Below are positions 9,175-17,825 of a stretch of 64,000 nt of DNA, in pieces; positions within the stretch are counted from its first letter, which is position 1; every line of letters begins with the position of its first letter. The translations under genes were made by a program, and so were the position numbers. Source of the DNA: Paracoccaceae bacterium (GTDB taxonomy: Bacteria; Pseudomonadota; Alphaproteobacteria; Rhodobacterales; Rhodobacteraceae). The stretch lies in assembly GCA_002708925.1 (NCBI GenBank), contig PAPN01000055.1, positions 1 to 64,000 of the forward strand, written 5' to 3'. The notes beneath the pieces are model-generated. The model made no database searches. It was not told the origin of the DNA and saw nothing but the letters and a program-made list of their open reading frames with translations.

Positions 9175-9244
9175 ACGGTTTGCTCTTCTTACTGATTTTC
9201 CGGGTGGGGGCAAGAGCGTTTCGACGTTTTTTTCGCCCCAAAGA

Positions 9245-10108
9245 TCAGTTCTGTGTCAGCCGCCCTGTCAGAGCCCTGATCTGCCCGCGCAGTTCCTGCA
9301 AAAGCGCGGGCTCGGCGGTCAGCCCGGCGGATTTCGCCTGCATCAGCCGCGTCAGAATCCCCGCCCCCGCCTGCGAGTCGGCGTCAACCGGCACATCCAC
9401 CACGGCGGGCATGGCTGCGGGGGGAGATGTGTCCGAAAGCTCAGGCTCTTCGCCGCAGGCCTGCGCTGTCTGCTCAGCCGTTTCTTCTACCGCTTGCTCT
9501 TCGATCTGCGGTTCGGCGGGCGCTTCGCCGCTGTCCCCGTCGAACATAGAAAAGAACGACGGCGTGGCGTCTTCGGCCGAGGGCGTGTCCTCTGGCAGAT
9601 CCGAAACCGGCGTTTCCGGCGCGCTGGCCTCCTCTTCGGGTGTCGAATCCGCAAGGGGCGCCAGCTCTTCCTCGGTCTGCTCATAAGGGGCGCCGGTCAG
9701 GTCGGTCTCGGCCTCGGCCCCGCCGGGGAAGCGCAGCAAAGTGGCCGAGTCCGGCTCTTGTGGTTCGGTCTGCACCTTCAGCGCGGCAACCTTTTCGGGC
9801 GATGGGACCAACTCGCCTGTTTCGGCATGTTCATCCAACGGCTGAGACAACCCGGACACATGCTCAACCCCTTGTTCACGCAGGATTTTCTGCACACCTT
9901 TGATGGTCAGCCCATCGTCGTGCAGCAGCTTCTTTATGCCCCCCAGCAGCAGCATGTCCTGCGGGCGAAAATACCGCCGGCCTCCGGCCCGTTTGATCGG
10001 GCGGACCTGGGTGAACTTGCTTTCCCAAAACCGCAGAACATGGGCCGGGCGATCCAGCCAATCCGCAACTTCGCTGATGGTGCGAAAAGCGTCGGGGGAT
10101 TTGGACAT
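9245..10108 (-). CDS. MerR-family transcriptional regulator
   Basis: A 287-residue protein whose first ~75 residues are a MerR winged HTH ([19 protein letters not shown], then [12 protein letters not shown]). The rest is a long acidic, Pro/Ala/Glu-rich, low-complexity region ending in a short helical segment, without a metal-binding cysteine cluster. A MerR gene directly after ihfA is a conserved alphaproteobacterial arrangement, but its target is not established to my knowledge. It starts 18 bp after ihfA, so it is the last gene of the rpmF-plsX-fabH-ihfA-merR operon. Confidence 0.85.
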   Translation of the reverse strand: MSKSPDAFRTISEVADWLDRPAHVLRFWESKFTQVRPIKRAGGRRYFRPQDMLLLGGIKKLLHDDGLTIKGVQKILREQGVEHVSGLSQPLDEHAETGELVPSPEKVAALKVQTEPQEPDSATLLRFPGGAEAETDLTGAPYEQTEEELAPLADSTPEEEASAPETPVSDLPEDTPSAEDATPSFFSMFDGDSGEAPAEPQIEEQAVEETAEQTAQACGEEPELSDTSPPAAMPAVVDVPVDADSQAGAGILTRLMQAKSAGLTAEPALLQELRGQIRALTGRLTQN

Positions 10109-10126
10109 GCTACCGCCCCCCAGCTA

Positions 10127-10429
10127 TCAGGCCTTGTTTCCGGCGGCGACCCGCTCTTTCATCAGATGCGACGGACGGAAGGTCAGCACACGGCGCGGAT
10201 TGATGGGAACTTCTTCGCCGGTCTTGGGGTTGCGACCAACGCGGGCGGCCTTCTCGCGAACAGAGAATGTCCCGAACGACGAAATCTTGACTTGTTCGCC
10301 ATCCACCAAAGCATCCGACATATGCAGCAGCACGCTTTCGACCAGCTGACTGGCGTCGTTCCGTGACAGGCCGACCTCACGAAAGATTGCATCACTCAGA
10401 TCCATGCGCGTCAGAGTCTTTTCACTCAT
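10127..10429 (-). CDS. ihfA: integration host factor subunit alpha
   Basis: A 100-residue DNA-bending protein of the HU/IHF family. The N-terminal helices are followed by the signature [20 protein letters not shown] (about residues 46-65) and the beta-arm RVLTFRPS, which inserts into the DNA minor groove. IHF-alpha dimerises with IHF-beta and shapes promoters, origins and recombination sites. Length equals the family norm. It lies 90 bp after fabH and 18 bp before merR. Confidence 0.95.
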   Translation of the reverse strand: MSEKTLTRMDLSDAIFREVGLSRNDASQLVESVLLHMSDALVDGEQVKISSFGTFSVREKAARVGRNPKTGEEVPINPRRVLTFRPSHLMKERVAAGNKA

Positions 10430-10519
10430 ATCCGTCCCCTTGTTTTGAACACCATGGGCGATGGGATTTTCCGAGTCAATATCAATGGCTTGCGCGGCAC
10501 AATTTCAGCGGGTTCCGCC

Positions 10520-11494
10520 CTACCAGCGCAGCACGACCGAGCCCCAGGCCAGACCGCCGCCAATCGCCTCGGCGACCAGCAGATCGCCCGGTTTGATCTG
10601 TCCGCGTTCGCGCCCCACCGACATGGCCAGCGGAATCGAGGCCGCCGAGGTATTGCCGTGATCCTGCACCGTGACCACGACCTGCTCCATCGGCAGGCCC
10701 ATTTTCTTGGCGGTGCCCTGAATGATGCGGATATTGGCCTGGTGCGGGACGATCCAATCCACCTCGGATTCGGAAAAACCGGCCTTCTCCAGGGCCTTAT
10801 GCGCCGTCGAGGTCAGTTTCTCGACCGCCTGACGGAACAGCGGATTGCCCTGCATCCGCAGCTTACCTGCCGTGCCCGTGCTGGACACGCCGCCATCCAC
10901 ATAGAGCATCTCGCGGTAGCGTCCGTCCGAGTTCAGATCGGTGGCCAGCACACCGCGGTCGGATTTGTCTCCGGTGCCCTCTTGGGCCTCCAGAACCAGC
11001 GCCCCGGCGCCATCGCCGAACAGCACGCAGGTGGCGCGGTCGGTCCAGTCCATGATGCGGGAAAACGTCTCGGCGCCAATCACCAGTACACGGTCCGCCT
11101 GCCCGGCCAGAATCAGCGCATTGGCATTGGCCAGCGCGAAAATAAAGCCCGCGCACACGGCCTGCACGTCAAAGCCAAAACCGCGCGTCATGCCCAGTTT
11201 CGACTGCACCATCGTGGCCACGGATGGAAAGGTCAGATCCGGCGTGGACGTGGCCACAACCACCGCATCTATATCGTCGGCCTGCAACCCCGCATCGTCC
11301 AAGGCCGCCTGGGCGGCCTTGACCGCCAGATCCGAGGTCATCTCTCCGTCAGCGGCGAAATGCCGGCGTTCGATCCCCGATCGGGCGCGAATCCATTCGT
11401 CACTGGTATCCAGAGTTTTCTCGAACTCGCTGTTCGGAACCACTTTTTCCGGCAGGTAGTGGCCAACGCCCTGCACAACGGCGCGTTTAGTCAT
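10520..11494 (-). CDS. fabH: beta-ketoacyl-ACP synthase III
   Basis: A 324-residue thiolase-fold condensing enzyme that starts fatty-acid synthesis by joining acetyl-CoA to malonyl-ACP. The catalytic triad is visible: Cys114 in QAVCAGF, His251 in VPHQAN and Asn281 in HGNTSAAS. Length matches the family. The start codon lies 2 bp after the plsX stop, so the two genes are translationally coupled, consistent with joint control of fatty-acid and phospholipid synthesis. Confidence 0.96.
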   Translation of the reverse strand: MTKRAVVQGVGHYLPEKVVPNSEFEKTLDTSDEWIRARSGIERRHFAADGEMTSDLAVKAAQAALDDAGLQADDIDAVVVATSTPDLTFPSVATMVQSKLGMTRGFGFDVQAVCAGFIFALANANALILAGQADRVLVIGAETFSRIMDWTDRATCVLFGDGAGALVLEAQEGTGDKSDRGVLATDLNSDGRYREMLYVDGGVSSTGTAGKLRMQGNPLFRQAVEKLTSTAHKALEKAGFSESEVDWIVPHQANIRIIQGTAKKMGLPMEQVVVTVQDHGNTSAASIPLAMSVGRERGQIKPGDLLVAEAIGGGLAWGSVVLRW

Positions 11495-11496
11495 GT

Positions 11497-12597
11497 TTAT
11501 TCGCTGCTTTCCGCTTGGTCAGTTCCGGCATTCTTAGCCTGTGCGGTGGCGGATGCAACCCGTGCCGCCAGTTTCTGGGAAAACCCGGACTGAGAAAGTT
11601 GAAAAGCCAGCTTTACCGCAGCCGAAACCCCCGTCGCATCGGCCGAGCCATGCGATTTCACCACCGTGCCGTTCAGCCCCAGGAAAACCCCGCCATTCAC
11701 CCGGCGCGGATCCATGCGTTTGCGCAGTCGGCGCAGCGACGTATAGGCCAGAAGCGCCGCCAGCTTGGACAGGGGCGAGTGCATGAAGGCCTCTTTCATC
11801 AGGTCGCTGATCAGGCTGGCCGTGCCCTCGCCGGTTTTCAACGCCACATTGCCGGTAAACCCGTCGGTGACGATAACATCGCAGGTATCGCCCGGAATAT
11901 CGCCGCCTTCGACAAATCCGACAAATTCGAAATTCGCCGAGGGCGCGGCCTGGCGCATCAATTCATGCGCGGCTTTCAGTTCGGCGCGGCCCTTGTGTTC
12001 CTCGGTGCCGACGTTCAGCAGGCCGACGCGCGGGCGTTCCAGCGCCAGGCCGTTGCGCGCATAAGAGGCCCCCATCAGCGCGTATTGCAGCAGATCCTGT
12101 GCATCGGCGCGGATATCGGCCCCCACATCCAGCATCACGTTAAATCCCTGAGGATTGCGCGAGGGCCACAGAATCGCAATCGCCGGACGGCTGACCCCAG
12201 GCAATTTGCGCAGACGGATCATGCTAAGCGCCATCAGCGCGCCGGTATTGCCGCAGGAGACGCAGACATCGGCCTGGCCTTCGCGCACCGCATTCAGCGC
12301 CGACCACATCGAGGTCTGCTTACCGTGCCGCATCACCTGCGAGGGCTTGTCCTCCATGGTGACGACATCCTGCGCGTCGCGAATCTCGACCCGGCCCTCC
12401 AGCGGTTTGCGCTTGGCAACCAGCTTTTCCAGCTCGTCCCTGGGGCCGTGCAGAATGAACCCGATATCCGGATTCGCGGCGGCGGAATCAGAAATACCGG
12501 CGACAACAGCCGCCGGTCCCCGGTCTCCGCCCATAGCATCGACAGAGATAATGGTGCGCCCGGCACCCGCTTTGGCCTGATCGTTCTGAACGGACAT
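11497..12597 (-). CDS. plsX: phosphate acyltransferase PlsX
   Basis: PlsX makes acyl-phosphate from acyl-ACP and inorganic phosphate, the acyl donor for PlsY in phospholipid synthesis, and acts peripherally at the membrane. The protein is 366 residues, with the family motif ISVDAMGGDRGP near the N-terminus, VSCGNTGALM and LLNVGTEEHKG in the middle and VTDGFTGNVALK. The ATG at 12597 is preferred to a TTG at 12615, because the conserved domain starts shortly after it. It follows rpmF by about 24 bp. Confidence 0.95.
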   Translation of the reverse strand: MSVQNDQAKAGAGRTIISVDAMGGDRGPAAVVAGISDSAAANPDIGFILHGPRDELEKLVAKRKPLEGRVEIRDAQDVVTMEDKPSQVMRHGKQTSMWSALNAVREGQADVCVSCGNTGALMALSMIRLRKLPGVSRPAIAILWPSRNPQGFNVMLDVGADIRADAQDLLQYALMGASYARNGLALERPRVGLLNVGTEEHKGRAELKAAHELMRQAAPSANFEFVGFVEGGDIPGDTCDVIVTDGFTGNVALKTGEGTASLISDLMKEAFMHSPLSKLAALLAYTSLRRLRKRMDPRRVNGGVFLGLNGTVVKSHGSADATGVSAAVKLAFQLSQSGFSQKLAARVASATAQAKNAGTDQAESSE

Positions 12598-12620
12598 GCG
12601 GACGCCGGTCCCCAATAGGT

Positions 12621-12827
12621 TTATGCTGCGTCTTCGTCCAGTTCGACTTCGTCGGCCATCGCGACGACTTCGCGGTCTGCATAGTGGCCGCAGGACGGGC
12701 AGACGTGGTGCGGGCGCTTCAGCTCACCGCAGTTGGAGCACTCGTTCGGGTTTGCCGCAACCAGCGCGTCATGTGCGCGGCGGTTGTTGCGGCGCGACTT
12801 GCTTACTTTGTTCTGTTGGACAGCCAT
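12621..12827 (-). CDS. rpmF: 50S ribosomal protein L32
   Basis: A 68-residue basic protein beginning [18 protein letters not shown], the L32 N-terminus, and carrying a four-cysteine zinc ribbon (CSNC and CPSC). The acidic C-terminal tail (EVELDEDAA) is common in alphaproteobacteria. It is the first gene of the rpmF-plsX-fabH-ihfA-merR operon, a linkage of ribosome and lipid synthesis genes conserved in many bacteria. Confidence 0.97.
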   Translation of the reverse strand: MAVQQNKVSKSRRNNRRAHDALVAANPNECSNCGELKRPHHVCPSCGHYADREVVAMADEVELDEDAA

Positions 12828-12969
12828 GTCACAATCTCAATTTGCTGTGGGCGTGTCGCCCGGTTTCACGTGGGTGCGTGGCTCATATTCGGTCAAAGCC
12901 GACATGTCCAACCCAAAATTCGGATGAGGGGCGGAAAATACTGTCATTTCCAAAAGTCGCAAGGGTTTT

Positions 12970-13530
12970 TTACCCATCCGAGCCCTCATTTCCCGCCAAT
13001 TTATCCCGCAGGGCGGCCAAACCGGCAAATGGCTTCAGATCTTCGTCTTTCAGCGCCTCTTTGCCCGGTTCGGTATAGGTGGCCGCGCCGATTTCGGCCC
13101 CATCGGCCCGCGGATACAAAGGCAGCGCCAGGGCCAGGGCCTCGATCATCACCGCTTCGGGGTCAATCACGCTGCCCAACGGTTCGATCGAGTCGTCCTC
13201 GGCCATTTCGATTTCTTCGTCATCCTCGGCCAGATCGGGCATCTGAGCCAAAAACCGCCGAAGCACCTTTTCCTCGATCCGGGTGGTCACCGGCGCCAGC
13301 GTGACGACACAGGGCTGCACCACCGTGGCCCCCAGATGCCCCTCTAGCCGCCAGTCGCGTTTGCCCTCGGCCACGATCTGGCCCGTGAAACGCAGCTTGC
13401 GCAGCGCCTTGAGATCCAATTCCCGAGCGATTCCATGCAGCGCCGGCTCTTCGGGGATCAGGGTAAAGCGCGTGGGGCGCGTTTGCGACAGATCAGAGAC
13501 CCGCAGCGCTTGGGTTGAGGCATTTGTCAT
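12970..13530 (-). CDS. DUF177 / YceD family protein
   Basis: A 186-residue acidic protein of the YceD/DUF177 family, often encoded immediately upstream of rpmF and implicated in 23S rRNA or ribosome assembly (family knowledge, not shown here). A conserved CVVTLAPV segment lies near residue 75, and the C-terminus ends with PFAGLAALRDKL, typical of the family. The ATG at 13530 is preferred to a start at 13608 because the longer form would overlap the divergent bamE promoter. It is separated from rpmF by 142 bp. Confidence 0.85.
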   Translation of the reverse strand: MTNASTQALRVSDLSQTRPTRFTLIPEEPALHGIARELDLKALRKLRFTGQIVAEGKRDWRLEGHLGATVVQPCVVTLAPVTTRIEEKVLRRFLAQMPDLAEDDEEIEMAEDDSIEPLGSVIDPEAVMIEALALALPLYPRADGAEIGAATYTEPGKEALKDEDLKPFAGLAALRDKLAGNEGSDG

Positions 13531-13551
13531 CGGTGGCCAGTCGTCCTTTGC

Positions 13552-13578
13552 TTGAACCGGGGGCATTCCTTCTATAAT
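13552..13578 (+). promoter_or_regulatory. predicted promoter of bamE
   Basis: A perfect -10 hexamer TATAAT lies at 13573-13578. TTGAAC (13552-13557) is 15 bp upstream; an alternative TTGCTT at 13548 would give 19 bp. The start of transcription would be near 13585, 47 bp before the bamE ATG. Confidence 0.5.
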
Positions 13579-13631
13579 CGGATTAAAAGGCACGAGGTGC
13601 CAAGACAAGAGGGCACCACCAAGGGGGCAGC

Positions 13632-14087
13632 ATGTCAGGCATGGGTTCGAAACTGAAAACCACGATCGCGGCAGGCGTTTTGCTGATCGCCGCCGGGTGC
13701 AGCACGCAATACCGCAACCATGGCTATGTCCCGCTAGAGGAAGACCTGGCCAATATCGTGGTCGGGGTTGATACCCGTGACAGCGTGGCCGAATCCGTGG
13801 GCACCCCTTCGACCGGGGGAATTCTGGATGACAGCGGCTATTACTACGTCTACAGCCGCGTGCGCCATTTCGGCATGTTCGAGCCCAAGGTGATCGAGCG
13901 CGAGGTTCTGGCCATCACCTTTGACACCCGCGGCGTTGTGGCCAATATCGAGCGTTTCGGCCTGGAGGACGGCAATGTCGTGCCCCTGTCGCGCCGCGTG
14001 ACCAGCTCCAGCGTCGCCAACAAGAGCTTCTTGCGGCAGCTGCTGGGCAATCTGGGACGCTTCACCGCCTCTGATTTTGTCGAGTAA
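13632..14087 (+). CDS. bamE: outer membrane protein assembly factor BamE (SmpA/OmlA domain lipoprotein)
   Basis: A 151-residue lipoprotein. The signal peptide ends in a lipobox with the lipidated Cys at residue 23 (LLIAAGC), and the mature part has the SmpA/OmlA pattern: GVDTRDSVAESVGTPST, YYYVYSRVRHFG, a later beta strand with FDTRGVV and RFG. BamE belongs to the BAM complex, which inserts beta-barrel proteins into the outer membrane. The start at 13632 has AAGGGGGCAG just upstream. It is divergent from the DUF177 gene and followed by olsB. Confidence 0.88.
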   Translation: MSGMGSKLKTTIAAGVLLIAAGCSTQYRNHGYVPLEEDLANIVVGVDTRDSVAESVGTPSTGGILDDSGYYYVYSRVRHFGMFEPKVIEREVLAITFDTRGVVANIERFGLEDGNVVPLSRRVTSSSVANKSFLRQLLGNLGRFTASDFVE

Positions 14088-14168
14088 GGCTCGTCACAGC
14101 TTTGATACATCTTATATGCTAGGCGGGGCGAAACGAGAGTTCGCCTCACCCGGCGCGGAGATTGTGGG

Positions 14169-14900
14169 ATGCTGTCACTCAAGAAAGGTCGCTATCTGAC
14201 GCGGCTTGCCGAAACCCCCGAGCAGATCAGCGCCGCGCAGCGCCTGCGCCACCGCGCCTTTCACGGCTCTGAGGGGCTGGATGTGGACGCATTCGATGCG
14301 ATCTGCACACACTTTCTGGTGGAAGATCAGCGCAGTGGCCGTCTGGTCTGCTGCTTTCGTGTGCTGCCCCTGCCCGGCGGCGATCAGATCGGCCGCAGCT
14401 ATTCCGCCCAGTTCTACGAGCTGTCCGCCCTGGCGCATTTTCCCGGTCCGATGGTTGAAATGGGCCGCTTCTGTATCGATCCAGAGATCAAAGACCCGGA
14501 CATCCTGCGCGTCGCCTGGGGGGCGCTGACCCGCTATGTGGACGAGAATCAGATCGAAATGCTGTTTGGCTGCTCCTCGTTTCATGGCACGGATGCGGCC
14601 GAATACCTGGATGCCTTCGCAGTGCTAAAGCAAAGGCACCTGGCCCCGCGGCGCTGGCTGCCACGCGTAAAGGCCCCGCAAGTATTTAAATTCGCTCAGA
14701 AATTACGGCGCGAACCGGATGCGAAACAAGCCATGCTGCGGATGCCGCCCCTGCTGCGCACCTATCTGCTGATGGGCGGGTGGGTCAGCGATCATGCGGT
14801 TGTCGATCGTCATATGAATACGCTGCATGTGTTCACCGGGCTAGAGATCAATGCGATTCCCCCCGCACGCAAGCGTCTGCTGCGCGGTGTTGCCGGCTAA
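14169..14900 (+). CDS. olsB: L-ornithine N-alpha-acyltransferase (lyso-ornithine lipid synthase)
   Basis: A 243-residue GNAT-fold acyltransferase. The N-terminus has the OlsB pattern (RLAETPEQISAAQRLRHRAF), followed by the acyl-ACP binding region with EMGRFCIDP and FGCSSFHG. OlsB transfers a 3-hydroxyacyl group from ACP to ornithine, the first step of ornithine-lipid synthesis, a phosphorus-free membrane lipid abundant in marine Rhodobacteraceae. OlsA, which adds the second acyl chain, is not adjacent here. The MFS gene downstream is 123 bp away with its own predicted control region. Confidence 0.85.
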   Translation: MLSLKKGRYLTRLAETPEQISAAQRLRHRAFHGSEGLDVDAFDAICTHFLVEDQRSGRLVCCFRVLPLPGGDQIGRSYSAQFYELSALAHFPGPMVEMGRFCIDPEIKDPDILRVAWGALTRYVDENQIEMLFGCSSFHGTDAAEYLDAFAVLKQRHLAPRRWLPRVKAPQVFKFAQKLRREPDAKQAMLRMPPLLRTYLLMGGWVSDHAVVDRHMNTLHVFTGLEINAIPPARKRLLRGVAG

Positions 14901-14942
14901 GGCGCGCTCATTCCCGCCTATTTCTGGATTTGCCTGAAAAAG

Positions 14943-14963
14943 TTGACGTCTACGTAAGGTCAA
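14943..14963. promoter_or_regulatory. candidate operator upstream of the MFS gene
   Basis: A 21-bp imperfect palindrome with outer arms TTGAC and GTCAA and an internal TACGTA. The size and the promoter-like TTGAC arms are like MerR-family sites, but no cognate regulator is adjacent. Function is inference. Confidence 0.3.
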
Positions 14964-15023
14964 TTTCTTGATCGCTTGGTTAAGGCTTGACCAGACGATA
15001 TGAAAACGCGCTAATCTCTACTT

Positions 15024-16181
15024 ATGAGAGTTTTTAGCCGCCCAGTTCCTCTGCTGACGGCTGCTATCGGGGTTATCGGAGCCAATTCGCTTGTTTTGCC
15101 ACCAATCGCACCGGCGGTTGCGGCCGATCTGACAACCGAAGTAGCCACAATTCTACGCGCCGCTGCCGCTTATGGGGCCGGGACAGCGTTATCTGCGCTG
15201 CTGCTTGCGCCGCGCGCGGATGTTGTGGGCTCGGATCGGGTGTTGCGCAATGCCAGCCTGCTTTTGATTCTGGCGCTGGTGCTGTCGGCCCTGGCCCCCA
15301 ATGGCTATGTGCTGATGCTTGGGCAGGCGCTGGCCGGGCTGTGCGCGGGTGTGGCCCTGCCCTCGATCTATTCCCTGGCCGCGCAGGTAGCCCCCACCGG
15401 ACAAGAGAAAAAGACGATCAGCCGCGTTCTGACGGGGTGGACCCTGTCTTTGATCGGGGGCGTCACCCTGTCTGCGGTGATCGCCGATCAGCTGGGCTGG
15501 CGGGCGGTGTATGGGCTGATGGCCGGGCTGACGATCGTGATCTGGCTGTGCCTGCGCCTGTGCGACATGCGGGCCGAAAAACTGTCAAGCCGCCCCACCT
15601 CGCCCTTTACCGCGCTGCGGGTGCCCGGCATTGTCCGAGGCCTGTTTTCGAATGCCATGCTGATGCTGGCCTTCAATGGTGCCTATATTTTTATGGGCGC
15701 GCATGTCGTTGAAAACATGCAGCTTTCAACCAGCGCCACCGGGGTGATCACGTTGCTGTACGGTCTTGGATTCGCGCTGGCCGTCGCCTTTAACCGCTAC
15801 CTTGAGATGATGACGCTGCGCCGGTTGGGGCTTTTCGCGTTCAGCGGGCTCAGCGTGACCTATCTGCTGATGGATCACCTCTCGATGAGCTTTGCCCTGT
15901 TACTGCCGATCAGCGTGGTCTGGGGGGTGTTCCAGCATTTCGCGCTGAATCTGGTGGTGGACCGGCTGACCAGCCTGGACCCGGCACAGCGCGGCGCCAT
16001 CATGGGGCTTAACTCGGCCGTGACCTACCTGACAGTCATGAGCGGCGCGATCCTGTATCGCCTGCCCTATGAATACGGCGGATTGGCCCTGTGCCTGGCT
16101 TTCTCGGCGCTGTTTGCCGCCATCGCCGCCGTCGAGGCCTACTGGCCTCAGCGGCTCAAAACTTATTCAGCCGCCGAGTGA
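15024..16181 (+). CDS. major facilitator superfamily transporter
   Basis: A 385-residue protein with about twelve membrane helices in two bundles of six. The conserved MFS loop between helices 2 and 3 is degenerate (LAPRADVVGSDRVLR). The layout resembles DHA1-type drug/metabolite exporters such as YnfM/AraJ-like proteins. The ATG at 15024 is near a predicted -10 TAATCT, so the mRNA could have a very short leader. The 3' end overlaps the end of a small convergent gene by 26 bp. The substrate is unknown. Confidence 0.82.
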   Translation: MRVFSRPVPLLTAAIGVIGANSLVLPPIAPAVAADLTTEVATILRAAAAYGAGTALSALLLAPRADVVGSDRVLRNASLLLILALVLSALAPNGYVLMLGQALAGLCAGVALPSIYSLAAQVAPTGQEKKTISRVLTGWTLSLIGGVTLSAVIADQLGWRAVYGLMAGLTIVIWLCLRLCDMRAEKLSSRPTSPFTALRVPGIVRGLFSNAMLMLAFNGAYIFMGAHVVENMQLSTSATGVITLLYGLGFALAVAFNRYLEMMTLRRLGLFAFSGLSVTYLLMDHLSMSFALLLPISVVWGVFQHFALNLVVDRLTSLDPAQRGAIMGLNSAVTYLTVMSGAILYRLPYEYGGLALCLAFSALFAAIAAVEAYWPQRLKTYSAAE

Positions 16182-16335
16182 CCTTCATCGCGCGCCGCGC
16201 CTGTTTGGCGGCGGGGGTTGGCTGGCCGCGCTTCGGGCCGCCCGCCATACGGTTGATCCCTGCATTCATGCCCTTGTTCACCGCTTTGCGCACGAACAGA
16301 CGGACGATCATATTGATCAGTTGATTGGCATTCAT
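16156..16335 (-). CDS. small basic hypothetical protein (59 aa) downstream of scpB
   Basis: The reading frame starts at the ATG at 16335 with an excellent GGAGGCAGAG ribosome-binding site and ends at a TGA at 16156-16158. The product is 59 residues: an amphipathic N-terminus (MNANQLINMIVRLFVRK), a Gly/Met-rich middle, then a strongly basic tail with KRGQPTPAAKQARRAMK, many Arg/Lys and few acidic residues. I do not recognise the family; it may be membrane- or nucleic-acid-associated. It lies 66 bp after scpB on the same strand, and its end overlaps the end of the MFS gene on the other strand. Confidence 0.7.
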   Translation of the reverse strand: MNANQLINMIVRLFVRKAVNKGMNAGINRMAGGPKRGQPTPAAKQARRAMKVTRRLNKF

Positions 16336-16401
16336 CGCTCTGCCTCCGGGTTGCCTGAGGCTGATATAATGCGCGATTGTGCCGTTTTCAGGGCGGCCGC
16401 G

Positions 16402-17040
16402 TTAATTGTCGTCGAACAGTTCGGTCTGATCGTCGTCATCTGTGTCCTCGGGGTCTGGGATTTCGGGGGGCGGACGGCTGTCCAGCAACCCGGCCGAGCG
16501 CAGCTCTTTCAGGCCCGGCAGATCGCGGGCGTTCTCCAGGCCAAAATGATCCAGAAACTCTTGCGTCACAACGAAAGTCACCGGACGGCCCGGCGTCATG
16601 CGGCGGCGGCCGAAGCGAATCCACTCCATTTCCAGCAACTGATCAATCGTCCCGCGTGACACGGACACGCCGCGGATTTCCTCGATCTCAGCGCGTGTGA
16701 CGGGCTGGTGATAGGCGATGATCGCCAGGGTTTCGATTGCGGCGCGGCTAAGCTTGCGGGTCTCAACCGTTTCCTTCTGCATCAGGAAACCCAGATCGGG
16801 CGCGGTGCGGATAGCCCAGGCCTCGGCCACTTTGATCACATTCACGCCCCTGCCCTCGTAGCGGCGGCGCAGATGGTCCAGCGCCTGGGCGGCATCGCAG
16901 CCATGCGGCATCCGCGATTCCAGTTCACGCACGCTGACCGGCTGAGCCGAGGCAAACAGGATCGCTTCGACCATGCGTTCCTGTTCGGCCATCGGAGGGG
17001 CTTCGAACAGGCTTTCTTCGGTTCCGATGTCCTCAGCCAT
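16402..17040 (-). CDS. scpB: segregation and condensation protein B
   Basis: A 212-residue protein with two winged-helix domains, characteristic of ScpB (AILFASAQPVSVREL near the N-terminus; LSRAAIETLAIIAYHQPVTR and IRGVSVSRGTIDQLLE in the second). ScpB binds ScpA and the SMC ATPase to form condensin. The C-terminal tail is highly acidic. The ATG at 17040 was chosen because ScpB homology starts there; the open frame reaches 17136 but would overlap scpA further. The start overlaps the scpA stop by 8 bp. Confidence 0.93.
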   Translation of the reverse strand: MAEDIGTEESLFEAPPMAEQERMVEAILFASAQPVSVRELESRMPHGCDAAQALDHLRRRYEGRGVNVIKVAEAWAIRTAPDLGFLMQKETVETRKLSRAAIETLAIIAYHQPVTRAEIEEIRGVSVSRGTIDQLLEMEWIRFGRRRMTPGRPVTFVVTQEFLDHFGLENARDLPGLKELRSAGLLDSRPPPEIPDPEDTDDDDQTELFDDN

Positions 17041-17818
17041 CACGGCCCTCCCGTCTGCGAAGATGAATGGGCGCAAAGGTTTCCGTCTGGCGAATCTCGG
17101 CCTTGCCTTCCTTGACCAGTTCCAGCGAGGCGGCAAAAGTCGCTGCCGTGGCCGAGCGCCGCTTCACCGGGTCATCCTCCCATCCGGGGGGCAGATAGCT
17201 GCTCAGATCGGTCCAGCTACCGGCAAAGCCGATCATCCCGCGCAGCCTGTCCAGCGCCTGCTCCATGGTGAAGACCGACTCGCGGTCCATCACGAAGGGG
17301 CGGAATTCATCGCGCGTCCTGATCCGCGCATAGCCCTGCATCAGATCCAGCAGCGTCGCGGTATAAGTGACGCGCTTCACACGAGAGATGTTCTCGGGGA
17401 TGCCGCGCACAAAGAAATCCCGGCCCTTCTGATCGCGCGCCATCAGCCGCGCGGCGGCCTCGCGCATTGCCTGAAGCCGCTCCAGCTGAAAGGCCAGATG
17501 CGCGGCCAGTTCTTCGCCCGAGGGGCCCTCTTCGGTTGGGTCGGGCGGCAGCAGCAGGCGGGATTTCAGGAACGCCAGCCAGGCCGCCATCACCAGATAA
17601 TCGGCAGCCAGTTCGATCCGCAGCTGTTTGGCGCGCTCAACGAAATCCAGATATTGCTGCGCCAGATGCAGGATCGAGATTTTGCGCAAATCCACCTTCT
17701 GCGTGCGGCTAAGCGTCAGCAGCAGATCCAGCGGGCCCTCATAGCCATCGACATCAATGATCAGGGCCTCGGCGGCCAGCCGTTCGGCGACGGTCTGATC
17801 TGCAAATTCCTGGGACAT
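17033..17818 (-). CDS. scpA: segregation and condensation protein A
   Basis: A 261-residue kleisin subunit of the SMC-ScpAB condensin complex. The N-terminal motif YEGPLDLLLTLSRTQKVDL and the ISILHLAQQYL helix bind the SMC neck; the C-terminal winged helix binds the SMC head. It begins 7 bp after nagZ ends and overlaps scpB, so nagZ, scpA and scpB are one transcription unit. Confidence 0.95.
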   Translation of the reverse strand: MSQEFADQTVAERLAAEALIIDVDGYEGPLDLLLTLSRTQKVDLRKISILHLAQQYLDFVERAKQLRIELAADYLVMAAWLAFLKSRLLLPPDPTEEGPSGEELAAHLAFQLERLQAMREAAARLMARDQKGRDFFVRGIPENISRVKRVTYTATLLDLMQGYARIRTRDEFRPFVMDRESVFTMEQALDRLRGMIGFAGSWTDLSSYLPPGWEDDPVKRRSATAATFAASLELVKEGKAEIRQTETFAPIHLRRREGRDG

Positions 17819-17825
17819 GCGCGCC

